The notes: a model not told the origin generated them from the letters alone. DNA of 64,000 nucleotides from Winogradskyella vidalii (GCF_013403955.1 NZ_JABFDG010000001.1:1178001-1242000), one strand, 5' to 3'; counted from the first letter of the stretch, positions 8,957 through 20,059 are shown. Translations and numbers: made by a program.

Positions 8957-11368
8957 CTATCTTAACTTCGGATAATCTGCAGGACTCAACTCGTGCATTA
9001 CTTCATAAATTGCTTCAAAAATATCTTCTACAGATGGTTTAGAAAAGTAATCACCATCAGTACCATATGCTGGGCGGTGAGGCTTGGCAGCTAAAGTTGT
9101 AGGTTTACTATCTAAATGTTCAAAGGCATTTTGCTCATTTAATATTTGATCTAAAATATAAGCCGACGCTCCTCCTTTTACATCTTCATCAATCACCATA
9201 ACACGATTGGTTTTAGCAATACTCTTTACGATATCGTGATTTAAGTCAAAAGGTAATAACGACTGTACATCAATAATTTCGGCATCAATTCCTACTTCTT
9301 GTAATTCTTTTGCTGCTTGTTCTACCAAACGTAGTGTAGATCCATATGAAACTAAAGTGATATCTTCTCCCTCTCTGATTGTCTCAACAACACCAAGAGG
9401 CGTTTTAAATTCACCGATGTTGTTAGGTAACTTTTCTTTTAGTCTGTAGCCATTTAAACATTCAACAACTAAAGCAGGTTCATCACTTGCTAATAAGGTG
9501 TTGTAAAAACCAGCAGCCTTAGTCATATTTCTAGGTACGAGTACATTAATTCCTCTAACAAGGTTTAGAATACCCCCCATTTGTGAGCCCGAATGCCAAA
9601 TACCTTCTAAGCGGTGGCCACGTGTTCTAACGATTAATGGCGCTTTTTGGCGGCCTTTAGTTCGGTACAATACGGTAGCTAAATCATCACTCATAATTTG
9701 AATCGCATACATAATGTAGTCTAAATACTGAATCTCAGCAATAGGACGTAAACCACGCATGGCCATACCAATACCTTGACCAATAATGGTTGCTTCTCTA
9801 ATACCGGTATCCGAAACTCTAAGTTCGCCATGCTTTTCTTGAAGACCTTCTAATCCTTGGTTAACATCGCCAATATAACCGGCGTCTTCTCCAAAAATAA
9901 GAGCTTCAGGATAGTTGCTGAAAATAGCATCGAAATTTTCTCTTAAAACCACACGACCATCAACTTCTTTTGAGTTGGTGTCATAGGTTGGTAAAACTTC
10001 AGATTGGTTTAAGGCACTATAAGGTGATTCACTATATAAATGTGAACTGTATTTAGGTTGAATTTCAGCTAAATAATTGTTAATCCAATTTTGAAGCGCG
10101 ACCTTTTCCGAAGAAGCTTCTGAAACGACATAGCGCAAAGCTTTACGAGCTGTAGATAATATATCGCGGCGTAAAGGTTCGTCTTGATGTTCTAAATCAT
10201 TTTTTAGTTTTTGAATAAAAACGCCATTTGAACTCGATTCAGCTAGCTGAGTTAATAAATGAGATACTTGTTTTCCTTCTGCTGAAATAGGGTTAATAAA
10301 TGAAGACCAAGCGGCTTTTTTACCTGCTCTAACTTCTTTTTTAATATGGCGTTCTAGAGTAACTAATTCTTCGTTTGTAGCAATGTTATTTTCAATAAGC
10401 CATTTACGCATTTGTGCGTTACAATCGTATTCAGCTTCCCAGGCTAATCGCTCTTGGTTTTTATAACGCTCATGTGACCCTGAAGTTGAATGTCCTTGTG
10501 GTTGGGTTAATTCTTGTACATGAATCATTACTGGTATGTGTTCTTTTCTTGAAACCTTAGCAGCTCGTTGATAAGTATCCATTAATTCAGGATAATTCCA
10601 ACCATCAACTCTGAAGATTTCGTAACCTTTATTCTCTTCGTCACGCTGAAACCCTTTTAATATTTCAGAAATATTTTCTTTAGTCGTTTGGTGTTTCGCA
10701 TGAACAGAAATACCGTATTGATCATCCCAAATACTAATGACCATAGGGACTTGTAAAACACCAGCGGCGTTTATGGTTTCAAAAAATAAACCTTCACTTG
10801 TACTTGCGTTTCCTATAGTTCCCCAAGCAATTTCATTTCCATTTTTAGAAAATTTAGTCGTATCAATGCCTTCTACTTGTCTGTATATTTTAGACGCTTG
10901 TGCTAAGCCTAAAAGTCGTGGCATTTGACCAGCAGTAGGTGAAATATCTGAACTTGAATTTTTTTGTTCGGTAAGATTGTTCCAATTGCCATTAGCATCT
11001 ACACTATGAGTCGTAAAATGACCGCCCATTTGTCTTCCGGCAGACATTGGTTCTTCTTCTAAATTAGTATTAGCGTATAAACCTGCAAAAAATTGCTCAA
11101 TGGTTAACTCGCCAATAGCCATCATAAAGGTTTGGTCTCTGTAGTAACCCGATCTAAAATCACCATTTTCAAAGGCTTTGGCCCATGCGATTTGTGGTAT
11201 TTCTTTTCCGTCACCAAAAATTCCGAATTTAGCTTTTCCTGTCAATACTTCCCTGCGTCCCAGTAAGCTACACTCTCTACTCGTTACAGCAAGTTTATAG
11301 TCATTTAGAACCTCGGCTTTAAAATCTTCGAAAGTAATCTCTGTTTTAGTGTTAGGGTTCGTCTTCAT
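8957..11368 (-). CDS. 2-oxoacid dehydrogenase E1 component, alpha/beta fusion
   Basis: 803-residue thiamine-diphosphate enzyme carrying both E1 subunits in one chain. The N-terminal half is the alpha subunit, with the TPP pocket around GTIGNASTSEGLFFETINAA and ISIWDDQYGISV. The C-terminal half from about residue 470 is the beta subunit, with GEDAGYIGDVNQGLEGLQ, EIQYLDYIMYAIQ, HSGSQMGG and VLVPRNMTKA. It decarboxylates a 2-oxoacid and loads the acyl group on lipoyl-E2; in Bacteroidota this fusion is usually called the branched-chain (2-oxoisovalerate) type. No E2 or E3 gene is adjacent. It has its own promoter (11389-11419) and terminator (8898-8924), so it is monocistronic. Confidence 0.9.
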   Translation of the reverse strand: MKTNPNTKTEITFEDFKAEVLNDYKLAVTSRECSLLGRREVLTGKAKFGIFGDGKEIPQIAWAKAFENGDFRSGYYRDQTFMMAIGELTIEQFFAGLYANTNLEEEPMSAGRQMGGHFTTHSVDANGNWNNLTEQKNSSSDISPTAGQMPRLLGLAQASKIYRQVEGIDTTKFSKNGNEIAWGTIGNASTSEGLFFETINAAGVLQVPMVISIWDDQYGISVHAKHQTTKENISEILKGFQRDEENKGYEIFRVDGWNYPELMDTYQRAAKVSRKEHIPVMIHVQELTQPQGHSTSGSHERYKNQERLAWEAEYDCNAQMRKWLIENNIATNEELVTLERHIKKEVRAGKKAAWSSFINPISAEGKQVSHLLTQLAESSSNGVFIQKLKNDLEHQDEPLRRDILSTARKALRYVVSEASSEKVALQNWINNYLAEIQPKYSSHLYSESPYSALNQSEVLPTYDTNSKEVDGRVVLRENFDAIFSNYPEALIFGEDAGYIGDVNQGLEGLQEKHGELRVSDTGIREATIIGQGIGMAMRGLRPIAEIQYLDYIMYAIQIMSDDLATVLYRTKGRQKAPLIVRTRGHRLEGIWHSGSQMGGILNLVRGINVLVPRNMTKAAGFYNTLLASDEPALVVECLNGYRLKEKLPNNIGEFKTPLGVVETIREGEDITLVSYGSTLRLVEQAAKELQEVGIDAEIIDVQSLLPFDLNHDIVKSIAKTNRVMVIDEDVKGGASAYILDQILNEQNAFEHLDSKPTTLAAKPHRPAYGTDGDYFSKPSVEDIFEAIYEVMHELSPADYPKLR

Positions 11369-11388
11369 TTAGTCGCTTTTTAGACTTG

Positions 11389-11419
11389 CAAAAGTACAAA
11401 AAATTAAGGCTCATTCCAA
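11389..11419 (-). promoter_or_regulatory. Promoter of the E1 dehydrogenase gene
   Basis: On the minus strand, TTG (11417-11419), a 20-bp spacer and TACTTTTG (11389-11396) match the Bacteroidota -33/-7 promoter TTTG-N19-23-TAnnTTTG. The ATG follows 20 bp after the -7 box. Confidence 0.7.
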
Positions 11420-11521
11420 TAGTGTAGGCTATTAAAACATTAGAATATTCTTAATACGGCGCGGCTTTATTAGGTTTTATTTGAGGATAATCTAAAACTT
11501 TAACAATTTGTTGAGAATATG

Positions 11522-14362
11522 TTAATACCATTTTCTTCTAAACAGACCTAGAAGTACTTGTGGGTCTACTGTAAACATGAATCTTATACGCTGATCATAA
11601 TCTTGTTTAGCAACCTCCCAACCTAGGTTAGAATATATAGGAAAGTATATTTCAAAATAATCTTCAACTAAGACTAGCCTAACCCCAGAGTCATATACAA
11701 ATTTTGTGTTTTGGTATTTGTTTTTTACCAAACCAGCATCGCCATACGCTTGAATATATCTCCAAATGGAGGTGCTAAAATTAGCTGTTGTCATCCATTG
11801 GTTGGCAAATTGGGTCTCTAATTTTGATTTAAAGCCACCTTCGGCAATAATAATTTGTTGGCTAAATAATCCTGAGTCCTCAGAGCGACCAAGATAGTTA
11901 AAATCAAATAAATAATCTGTAGGTCTATCTAACGCAAAACTAAAATAGTTAGAGCTAAGATCAGAGTTATTTTCTAAAAAGACACCTGCAAAAAACCTAA
12001 AGTTAATATTTCTGTTACTTTTAGTGAGTTTTCTAAACTCGTAGTTGAATGCTACCTTGCTGAACTTATTAGCAACTTGAATATCAGTGCTTAAACTCGA
12101 ATAATTTATAACGCCTGGGTTGTGACGTGTGTACCTTAAATTAAACACACCATAATCTGGTTCGTCCACGATCACCGTTGCATCCTCACCAAGTTCTCTA
12201 TTGATGCTAATATATCGAGCTGTAATATTATCAGTTTTATTAGATCTGAAATGTGAATCGTCTCTAAATCTAAGGGTTAGAGAAGGGCGTAGTCTAGTGA
12301 AAAAAGCATCTGTAGCAAACGATTGGTAGCCTGCAGACATACCATAAGTAACATCATAGAGATTACTATTTTCAATATTATGAGTATAATAAACAGAAGT
12401 AGATCCTGTTAATGAATTAGATTTTGTGGCGTATTGCGGTGAAAAACGATAGTTTAATCGTTTTCTTAAAATAGTTTTGTTGTAAACTTTTGTACCAAGT
12501 GTTAAACCGTCATAGATGTTGTTGAATTCTACTAAGGGCATAAAAAACACTTGATTGTAGTTAGGGTCTTCAATATCTTTAAACAGTCTAAATTGTAATG
12601 GCTTATCTCTTAAAAAACTACCTTTAACAGCTTTATAATTATCCCGTTGGTTGTATTCGGGTATGACATTGTCATAATCTAAAACAAACTTTTCAGTACT
12701 ATCTTTGGGTAGGGTAATTGTTTTGGTGCCTTGAATATTTTCTACCCATAATTTACTTGTGACGGTATCATTTTTTAACTTAAATAATGAAATAGGCATC
12801 GAATTGTCTCGCTTATTCTTTATGGTCAGTTTTATAGAATCTTCAAGCAGTTTAACTTTTTTAATTTTAAAATCAATTTTCTCCCTACTGTTAACATAGT
12901 CTGAAAAAAACCAATTTATTTCTTTATTTGTTTTTGAGCTTATAAAGGTTTCAAAATCATTGATGCTAACAGGTTCTAATTGCTTTTCAATTAAAAATTC
13001 AGTGATGAGTTCTGGCAAATCAACATCGTCTGTAAATTGATCTAAATAATTAAGACCAACACCGGCTTTGTATTTTCCAGCGATATTGGTATTAAATTTT
13101 GTTAGAGAATCTTTTGAGGTGGTTAAAGGTTGATCTCTGTTTTTTCTAGCGATTTCCATGGAATAGAGGAAATACTGAAAGTTGAAATTTAAATCGGAAG
13201 CATGAAAAGATTTGATACCCCAAACCTCAGCTAAAGAGCCTAAAAGCTTCATGTCAGGGTAATTATCTTCAACATATTTAATTAAATAGTACACTTGAAG
13301 TCCTTCGCTTAACCAATGTTCTTTTCTTGGGTTAAGTAACAAAGTGTTATCGAGATACTTTTTTAAAGCTGTTTTTAAAAGTTTTAACTCATATTGAAAA
13401 TCATTAGGAAACGGACGGAGAAAAGCAGGTAACTGATTAAGTCCGTATAATGGATTTTTCTGATAATCTATAGAGGTTACTAATAATTGCTTGTGTGGAT
13501 ATTCGCCAAGGTTTTTTGTTAAATAACGTGTAATTTTATCCGTCAATAATGCTTTTTTGGGACCTTGTAACCCTTTTTCACTAATGTTAGAGATTAAAAT
13601 AAAGTCGTCTGTTTGTACATAGCGGTAGGTTGGAAATTTGTGTAAGGATAAATACGTATTTGTACGGTCTCTTCCGCTAAGAATTGTGGTTTGGGTTTGT
13701 TTCTCTCTATCTGTTTTTATGGAATTAAAATTGAGTTCAGAAGTAACTTTGTAGTTTCTGGGATGCGTGATACTTAATATAACATCTGATTTAGGTACAA
13801 AAAGGTCATCTAAATTTTTATTACTGTAATAATGCCATTTTCCATTATAGACTGCTGGCGTAATGTACCAATGTTTTAAGTCAAAATCTTTCTCCTTAGT
13901 AACCCCAAAGTTTGTAAATGTGGCATCAGGAATTGTAAGCAGATAATTAAGATGTATTGTGTAAGATGCTTTTGGTGGCAACGGATGCTCTAATTCAACT
14001 TTAATAACATCGGGATGCTCAGGTAAGCGTTGGTGCTCTAAATTGGTGTTTGCTTTGTTCTTAATTGAAGTAATTGAAGTAAAGCCACGTTGCTCATCTT
14101 TTGCTAAATGAAATTTGGTGCTAAATTCCTCTTCAAAACGTTTTGCTAAAGGTGTAGTTTTTGAAGAATAGCTGTTATTCCAATCATTGAGGTAAACTTC
14201 CTTCAGAATAGAATCGGATTCATTTTTGTAAACAATAGTTTGTGTAATAGCTATCGTATTAGATTCTGTATTTACAACGGCATCAATATCCATAGCATTT
14301 TGAGCTGCAATAGTGTAGCCAAATGTTAGTAATAGAACTGTTATAATTAGATGTTTATTCAA
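11522..14362 (-). CDS. M1 aminopeptidase-like domain fused to an outer-membrane beta-barrel
   Basis: 946-residue exported protein with signal peptide 1-20 (ending TIAAQ). Residues about 22-210 resemble the beta-saddle of M1 peptidases and about 250-480 the catalytic helical domain, with WLSEGLQVYYLIKY keeping the WLxEG helix. The zinc-binding HEXXH helix that should lie about 20 residues earlier is absent; that place reads QYELKLLKTALKKYL. From about residue 610 the sequence becomes alternating aromatic strands typical of a surface-antigen/Omp85-like barrel, ending in the outer-membrane signature FRRKWY. Likely a non-peptidase periplasmic domain tethered to a barrel. It starts 4 bp inside the end of the EEP gene (ATGA overlap). 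Confidence 0.75.
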   Translation of the reverse strand: MNKHLIITVLLLTFGYTIAAQNAMDIDAVVNTESNTIAITQTIVYKNESDSILKEVYLNDWNNSYSSKTTPLAKRFEEEFSTKFHLAKDEQRGFTSITSIKNKANTNLEHQRLPEHPDVIKVELEHPLPPKASYTIHLNYLLTIPDATFTNFGVTKEKDFDLKHWYITPAVYNGKWHYYSNKNLDDLFVPKSDVILSITHPRNYKVTSELNFNSIKTDREKQTQTTILSGRDRTNTYLSLHKFPTYRYVQTDDFILISNISEKGLQGPKKALLTDKITRYLTKNLGEYPHKQLLVTSIDYQKNPLYGLNQLPAFLRPFPNDFQYELKLLKTALKKYLDNTLLLNPRKEHWLSEGLQVYYLIKYVEDNYPDMKLLGSLAEVWGIKSFHASDLNFNFQYFLYSMEIARKNRDQPLTTSKDSLTKFNTNIAGKYKAGVGLNYLDQFTDDVDLPELITEFLIEKQLEPVSINDFETFISSKTNKEINWFFSDYVNSREKIDFKIKKVKLLEDSIKLTIKNKRDNSMPISLFKLKNDTVTSKLWVENIQGTKTITLPKDSTEKFVLDYDNVIPEYNQRDNYKAVKGSFLRDKPLQFRLFKDIEDPNYNQVFFMPLVEFNNIYDGLTLGTKVYNKTILRKRLNYRFSPQYATKSNSLTGSTSVYYTHNIENSNLYDVTYGMSAGYQSFATDAFFTRLRPSLTLRFRDDSHFRSNKTDNITARYISINRELGEDATVIVDEPDYGVFNLRYTRHNPGVINYSSLSTDIQVANKFSKVAFNYEFRKLTKSNRNINFRFFAGVFLENNSDLSSNYFSFALDRPTDYLFDFNYLGRSEDSGLFSQQIIIAEGGFKSKLETQFANQWMTTANFSTSIWRYIQAYGDAGLVKNKYQNTKFVYDSGVRLVLVEDYFEIYFPIYSNLGWEVAKQDYDQRIRFMFTVDPQVLLGLFRRKWY

Positions 14363-15633
14363 TTAGAAATTATAAATTTTGTAGGATTTGAATTTTTGTT
14401 AGATACACTTAAAAAATATAAACCTTGCTGTAAATCTGAAACATTAAAATATTGTTTAGCGTCAGAATTCATTTGAAATGACTTTATACGCTGTCCTAAA
14501 TTATTATAAATCGTTAACCGTTGATTGTACAAATCAACGCTATCAATATTTACAACGAGATTCTGTTTAACAGTTGTTACTTCTAGACGCATGCCAGACA
14601 ATTGTTGAAACTCTTCGATATCTAAAAATGTAGCATCCGTCTCTAAAGATAGGGTAACGGGAAGATGATCACTAAAATTGTGTAATGCATTCCTTAATTC
14701 ATACGAAAATTGAGAGCCTATAGTTTCGCAATCTAATGAATTTATAGCTTTATTCCAGCAAGAAGCTAGCCCATTGTTGCCATAAGCTTGATAAGAATCG
14801 GTAACATAGGTGATGTCTGCTGTATCCATCATGTTTTCAGAGGTAAGAATAAAGTCAAAGCGATCATCAAAACCACCTGCGGCACCTCCAAAGCCTGTTT
14901 GTGCACGCGTAGATTGTGTAAATACATCCGCATAACTAGTGTTGTTGTGCCAACTACCAACTCGGTTTGCAGGATCTACAAATGAAATATTATTATTGAT
15001 ACTTAGTAATTTTTGAAAAGCAGTTTCGCTAGATGTGTAGACGTTTAAATCACCTCCTAATAAAATATTACTGTCATTGGGTAAGGTGTCGAGATAGTGT
15101 TCTAAATCTTCAACCATTTCAAAACGTTTTTGTGTGTTAGAAGTTCCGTCTGAGGCTTTTAGATGGCAAATTATTATATAAAACTCTATAGGGTTAGTTG
15201 TTTGGTTTTCGGTATTTAATTTTATGTGATAGACATTAAAATCTCTAAGGTCTGTTGGTACAATAATTTCTTCTTCTAAAGAAAACTTTGCGCTGTTATA
15301 ATAAAGTAAATTCTGTAAATTATTTTGATTCCAAGAACTATCATCAGAAGTGTTAGGCACGTAAGTTGCCATCTCAAAATTAGAATCGATAGCAGATTTA
15401 GTAGCGTTCAAGACTTCTATAGCTCCATTGATGTTATTGAGTTCACAGACCAAGAATAAATCGGGGTGATAATCTGACAAGATATATGATAAATCATCAA
15501 TTCGGTTTGGTACAGAATTTTCTGAAGGATAATTTAATAAATTATAAAACATCACTTTAACCGTTTCTTGTGCGGAAAGGTTTGAAAATGTAACTATAAT
15601 TATTGCAAAAACACCTAAAATTTTCTTTTTCAT
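14359..15633 (-). CDS. Secreted endonuclease/exonuclease/phosphatase family protein with T9SS sorting domain
   Basis: 424-residue exported protein. Signal peptide 1-21 ends in LSAQ. Residues 25-330 form the EEP (DNase I-like) fold: FYNLLNYP at the N-terminus, LVCELNN (metal-binding Glu), IIICHLKAS, LLGGDLNVYTSS (catalytic Asp and Asn), DDRFDFILTSEN and HNFSDHLPVTL (catalytic His). Key residues are therefore intact, and it should hydrolyse phosphodiesters, perhaps extracellular DNA. The C-terminal 70 residues form a T9SS type A domain ending in NPTKFIISN. Translationally coupled to the barrel protein downstream by an ATGA overlap. Confidence 0.87.
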   Translation of the reverse strand: MKKKILGVFAIIIVTFSNLSAQETVKVMFYNLLNYPSENSVPNRIDDLSYILSDYHPDLFLVCELNNINGAIEVLNATKSAIDSNFEMATYVPNTSDDSSWNQNNLQNLLYYNSAKFSLEEEIIVPTDLRDFNVYHIKLNTENQTTNPIEFYIIICHLKASDGTSNTQKRFEMVEDLEHYLDTLPNDSNILLGGDLNVYTSSETAFQKLLSINNNISFVDPANRVGSWHNNTSYADVFTQSTRAQTGFGGAAGGFDDRFDFILTSENMMDTADITYVTDSYQAYGNNGLASCWNKAINSLDCETIGSQFSYELRNALHNFSDHLPVTLSLETDATFLDIEEFQQLSGMRLEVTTVKQNLVVNIDSVDLYNQRLTIYNNLGQRIKSFQMNSDAKQYFNVSDLQQGLYFLSVSNKNSNPTKFIISN

Positions 15634-15692
15634 TGCATTGAAAGTGTTCTTCAGAAACAGTGCATATTTAATTCTTTTAAACAGGAGTTGTT

Positions 15693-16379
15693 TTAAAAAT
15701 TCGGACTAAGATCGTATTCTTTGTAGAACTCATCTAAGATGGCAATCACCTCATCAGGCGTATCAACCAAATGAATTAAATCTAAATCTTGAGCACTAAT
15801 GTTCTTAGCATCTACCAATGTGGTTTTTACCCAGTCTAAGAGTCCACCCCAAAATTCGGTGCCTACTAAAATTATAGGGAAGCTTTCAATCTTATGCGTT
15901 TGAATTAAGGTAATGGCTTCAAATAATTCATCAAGCGTACCAAAACCTCCAGGCATAACAACAAAACCTTGAGAGTACTTTACAAACATCACTTTACGGA
16001 CAAAAAAGTAGTCAAAATCTAAGCTTTTGTCACTATCAATATAAGGATTGTCGTGTTGCTCAAAAGGTAATTCTATATTTAAACCTACAGATGTACCCCC
16101 TGCGATGTGAGCGCCTTTATTACCCGCTTCCATTATTCCAGGTCCGCCACCTGTAATAACACCATAGCCATGATCTACAATTTTTTTAGCGACTTCTTCT
16201 GTTAATTGGTAGTATTTATGATCGGGTTTTGTTCTCGCAGATCCAAATATAGAAACACAAGGTCCTATTTTACTTAGTTTTTCATAACCATTGACAAACT
16301 CTCCCATGATTTTAAAAATCGCCCAAGAATCATTTGTTTTTATTTCGTTCCAGCCTTTGCTTTTGCTCTCTTTTCTCAT
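15693..16379 (-). CDS. LOG family protein (TIGR00730 Rossmann fold)
   Basis: 228-residue cytosolic protein of the LOG/YvdD family, whose characterised members are nucleoside 5'-monophosphate phosphoribohydrolases (cytokinin-activating in plants and some bacteria). The signature GGGPGIMEAGNKGA (about residue 79) and PGGFGTLDELFEA (about residue 143), giving PGGxGTxxE, are complete. It begins with SIFGSARTKPDHKYY typical of the type found in Bacteroidota. Enzyme activity is expected, but its role outside cytokinin systems is uncertain. Confidence 0.88.
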   Translation of the reverse strand: MRKESKSKGWNEIKTNDSWAIFKIMGEFVNGYEKLSKIGPCVSIFGSARTKPDHKYYQLTEEVAKKIVDHGYGVITGGGPGIMEAGNKGAHIAGGTSVGLNIELPFEQHDNPYIDSDKSLDFDYFFVRKVMFVKYSQGFVVMPGGFGTLDELFEAITLIQTHKIESFPIILVGTEFWGGLLDWVKTTLVDAKNISAQDLDLIHLVDTPDEVIAILDEFYKEYDLSPNF

Positions 16380-16500
16380 ATATCAACTTAATTTAAGATA
16401 ACAATATAAAAGCCATACATAAATATGGCTTTGTCTAAATTTTAGACCACCAAATTTAAGGTAAATTGTGAGAACAAAGTCTTTTATTAGCAAAAAAAAT

Positions 16501-16528
16501 AAGCGTATCTAAATGAATCGATACGCTT
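16501..16528 (-). terminator. Intrinsic terminator after the lmo0937-type gene
   Basis: 8-bp stem AAGCGTAT / ATACGCTT with a 12-nt loop. On the minus strand it is followed by TATTTTTTTT, 22 bp past the stop codon of the 55-residue membrane protein. Confidence 0.75.
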
Positions 16529-16550
16529 TGAATTTTATCTGTAAATTAGA

Positions 16551-16730
<180 letters not shown>

Positions 16731-16869
16731 TTATAATTAGTTAAGACAAGTTATGAAATATTAGGATTGGTGACTTAAAACCTAATCAATCGCGTTAACA
16801 TTAGATGTTATTACGACGGTATTTGCTTTTTGGTGTTAGAAGTTACATATGCAACAGGTAAGTAATGAG

Positions 16870-19698
16870 TTAGCTCAGTTCTTTTTTTAGAAATTTAGCG
16901 GTATAACTTTTCTTATCCTTTACGATTTGTTCTGGTGTGCCTTTTGCAACGAGTTGTCCTCCACCTTTTCCCCCTTCATAACCGATGTCAATAATATAGT
17001 CGACCGTTTTTATAACGTCAAGATTATGTTCAATAATTAAAACGGTGTTGCCTTTATCAGCCAACTTGTTAAGTACTTTCATAAGTACTCTAATATCTTC
17101 AAAATGCAAACCTGTAGTAGGTTCATCTAAGATATAGAAGGTGTTTCCGGTGTCGCGTTTACTCAACTCGGTTGCTAATTTAATTCGCTGTGCTTCGCCG
17201 CCAGATAATGTGGTGCTTTGTTGCCCCAGCGTTATATAACCTAAGCCCACATCTTTGATGGTTTTTAGCTTTCTATGAATTTTAGGGATATGCTCAAAGA
17301 AACCAACAGCTTCTTCAATAGTCATCTCTAATACATCACTGATAGATTTGCCTTTATATCTAATTTCTAAAGTCTCCCTGTTAAAACGTTTACCTTGGCA
17401 AGTTTCGCACTCAACGTAAACATCGGGTAAAAAGTTCATTTCAATAACACGTAAACCTCCACCTTGGCAAGTTTCGCAACGGCCACCTTTCACATTAAAA
17501 CTAAAACGACCAGGTTTATAGCCACGAATCATTGCTTCCGGAATTTTAGAAAATAAGCTTCTAATTTCGTCAAAGGTTTTGGTGTATGTTGCAGGATTAC
17601 TCCGTGGTGTACGCCCAATAGGGGATTGGTTAATATCAATAACTTTATCTAAATGCTCTAAGCCTTTAATACTTTTGTAAGGCATTGGTTTTTTTACACC
17701 ATTAAAATAATGCGCATTAAGAATCGGATAAAGTGTTTCGTTGATTAATGTCGATTTTCCACTTCCTGAAACACCAGTCACTCCAATCATTTTACCTAAC
17801 GGAAATTCAACATCAACGTTTTTTAAATTATTACCGGTACAGCCTTTAAGAATCAATTTTTTGCCGTTGCCTTTTCTTCTAGTTTCTGGAATTTTAATTT
17901 CCTTTTCGCCGTTGAGGTAAGCTGCAGTAAGCGTATCTTGATTTAGTAATTCTTTTGGTGTGCCTTCACTAATTATTTCGCCACCATATTTTCCTGCAAA
18001 TGGACCGATATCTATAACGTGATCTGCACGTTCAATCATATCTTTATCGTGCTCTACAACAATAACAGAATTACCAACGTCTCTTAGAGATATTAAAGAG
18101 TTAATTAGTTTTTCGTTATCGCGTTGGTGTAACCCGATACTAGGTTCATCTAAAATATAAAGTACACCTACTAATTGTGATCCTATTTGTGTCGCCAGCC
18201 TAATACGTTGCGCTTCTCCACCAGACAATGATTTAGAACTTCGGTTTAAACTGAGGTAGGTGAGCCCGACATCTAAAAGAAATTGGACTCTATTTTTAAT
18301 TTCTTTAATAATTTCAGTAGAGATTTGTTGTTGTTTACTAGAAAGTCGTTGGGTTAAATCTTCTAACCAGTGTCCTAGTTCAACTACATCCATGTTTACC
18401 AATTCGGCAATACTTTTACCATCCACTTTAAAATAAAGTGATTCTTTACGTAAACGCGAACCTTCACATACAGGACATTCCACTTTGTCCATGTACTCTT
18501 TTGCCCAACGGGTTAGAGAGGTAGAATCAGAATTATACTGACTTTCAATAAAATTAGCAACGCCTTCAAAATCGATATTGTAATCGCGCGAGACGCCTAA
18601 GAGTTTACTTTCAACCGTAAATTTATCTTTGCCGCCATGAAGTATGATATTTTTAGCATCGTTAGGAATATCTTTCCAAGCATCGCTTAGAGAGAATTCA
18701 AAGCGCTGTGCAATAGTTTCAAATTGTTTAAAAATCCAACTTTTCTTTTGAGGACCGTGTGGTGCTAAAGCGCCATTTTTTATAGATAAAGTTTCATCTG
18801 GAACTAATTTGCGGTCGTTAACAACATATAATTCACCAATACCATTACAGTTTTGGCATGCGCCTTTAGGTGAATTGAATGAAAAATTATTAGGTTCAGG
18901 ATTCGGATATGAAATACCCGAAGTCGGACACATTAAATTCCGGCTAAAAAAGCGCGGTTCATTAGTGTCGTGGTCAATTACCATAAGTACATCTTCACCA
19001 TGATACATGGCAGTATTTATGGATTCCATTAAGCGTTTTTCGTCGTTTTCGTTACCCTCAATCTTTAAGCGATCAATAACAATTTCAATATCATGGGTTT
19101 TGTAACGGTCTAGTTTCATGCCCTTTTCAATATCAACAATATCGCCATCGGTTCTAACTTTTACAAAACCTTGTTTGGCAATTTGTTCGAATAATTCACG
19201 ATAATGCCCTTTTCGGGAACGAATTACAGGCGATAGGATATTGATGCGTTTCCCTTTGTACGATTCTAAAATAAGGTCTTTTATCTGCTCGTCATTGTAA
19301 CTTACCATTTGCTCACCAGTTTCATAACTGTAAGCATCCGCAGCTCTAGCATAGAGTAAACGTAGGAAATCATAAATCTCAGTGATTGTACCTACCGTGG
19401 AACGCGGCGATTTACTTGTGGTTTTTTGTTCTATGGCAATTACAGGAGAAAGACCGTCAATTTTATCGACATCTGGTCGTTCTAGGCTTCCTAAAAATTG
19501 ACGTGCATAAGCAGAAAACGTTTCAATATAACGACGTTGCCCTTCAGCATAAATCGTATCAAATGCCAAAGATGATTTTCCACTACCTGATAAACCTGTA
19601 ATTACCACTAGTTTTTCTCTAGGTATGGTTACGTCTATGTTTTTTAGATTGTGAACACGTGCTCCTTTAACTTCAATGGAATCGTTGAATTGGCTCAT
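16870..19698 (-). CDS. uvrA: Excinuclease ABC subunit A
   Basis: 942-residue nucleotide-excision-repair ATPase that recognises DNA damage and loads UvrB. Two ABC modules are complete: Walker [15 protein letters not shown] and [14 protein letters not shown], and two signature LSGGEAQRI motifs. Three cysteine zinc modules are visible: CPTSG with [19 protein letters not shown], and CETCQGGG with CETCQGKRF. The ATG at 19698 ([13 protein letters not shown]) is preferred to one at 19746, because the promoter -7 box TACCTTTG (19736-19743) lies within the extension. Single gene, divergent from a small membrane protein gene. Confidence 0.95.
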   Translation of the reverse strand: MSQFNDSIEVKGARVHNLKNIDVTIPREKLVVITGLSGSGKSSLAFDTIYAEGQRRYIETFSAYARQFLGSLERPDVDKIDGLSPVIAIEQKTTSKSPRSTVGTITEIYDFLRLLYARAADAYSYETGEQMVSYNDEQIKDLILESYKGKRINILSPVIRSRKGHYRELFEQIAKQGFVKVRTDGDIVDIEKGMKLDRYKTHDIEIVIDRLKIEGNENDEKRLMESINTAMYHGEDVLMVIDHDTNEPRFFSRNLMCPTSGISYPNPEPNNFSFNSPKGACQNCNGIGELYVVNDRKLVPDETLSIKNGALAPHGPQKKSWIFKQFETIAQRFEFSLSDAWKDIPNDAKNIILHGGKDKFTVESKLLGVSRDYNIDFEGVANFIESQYNSDSTSLTRWAKEYMDKVECPVCEGSRLRKESLYFKVDGKSIAELVNMDVVELGHWLEDLTQRLSSKQQQISTEIIKEIKNRVQFLLDVGLTYLSLNRSSKSLSGGEAQRIRLATQIGSQLVGVLYILDEPSIGLHQRDNEKLINSLISLRDVGNSVIVVEHDKDMIERADHVIDIGPFAGKYGGEIISEGTPKELLNQDTLTAAYLNGEKEIKIPETRRKGNGKKLILKGCTGNNLKNVDVEFPLGKMIGVTGVSGSGKSTLINETLYPILNAHYFNGVKKPMPYKSIKGLEHLDKVIDINQSPIGRTPRSNPATYTKTFDEIRSLFSKIPEAMIRGYKPGRFSFNVKGGRCETCQGGGLRVIEMNFLPDVYVECETCQGKRFNRETLEIRYKGKSISDVLEMTIEEAVGFFEHIPKIHRKLKTIKDVGLGYITLGQQSTTLSGGEAQRIKLATELSKRDTGNTFYILDEPTTGLHFEDIRVLMKVLNKLADKGNTVLIIEHNLDVIKTVDYIIDIGYEGGKGGGQLVAKGTPEQIVKDKKSYTAKFLKKELS

Positions 19699-19735
19699 AT
19701 ATGATTTTAATCTCCCTTTTACTTTAGTGAATTTG

Positions 19736-19743
19736 CAAAGGTA
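19736..19743 (-). promoter_or_regulatory. Promoter -7 element of uvrA
   Basis: On the minus strand TACCTTTG fits the TAnnTTTG consensus, 37 bp before the chosen ATG. No SOS-like box is recognised nearby. Confidence 0.6.
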
Positions 19744-19905
19744 CAATTTTTACAGTCATTTGTAAGTTAGAGCATAAGCCAATCTATAGTTAAATGTTTT
19801 GTTTTAGTTTGTATTAGGGAAATGGATTAATAAAAATACTTTTTTGAGCTAACTTATTTAAAAGTTAAAGTTAGCTTTAGGGGTATATAAAATAAGTATT
19901 TAAAT

Positions 19906-20043
19906 ATGGAAAAATTATTAAGAATTATAGGTGCTGCTTGGGGAGCAAAGAAAATTGGTGGTGGTAAGTGTGGTTGTATTGGGACTATAGTGGTGTTTAT
20001 TGTTTTATACTGGCTATTGGGCTATGTGTTTGAAATATTTTAG
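19906..20043 (+). CDS. Small Cys/Gly-containing membrane protein
   Basis: 45-residue protein starting MEKLLRIIGAAWGAKKIGGG, then KCGCIG and one hydrophobic helix (residues 27-42), ending YVFEIF. It has an amphipathic N-terminus, a Cys-Gly-Cys motif at the membrane boundary and a plausible promoter region upstream (TAGCTTTA). It lies divergently from uvrA and converges on the AsmA-like gene with only a 16-bp gap. No known family recognised. The good start context and compact fit between genes favour a real gene. Confidence 0.55.
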   Translation: MEKLLRIIGAAWGAKKIGGGKCGCIGTIVVFIVLYWLLGYVFEIF

Positions 20044-20059
20044 GGCAGCTATTGGTTTC

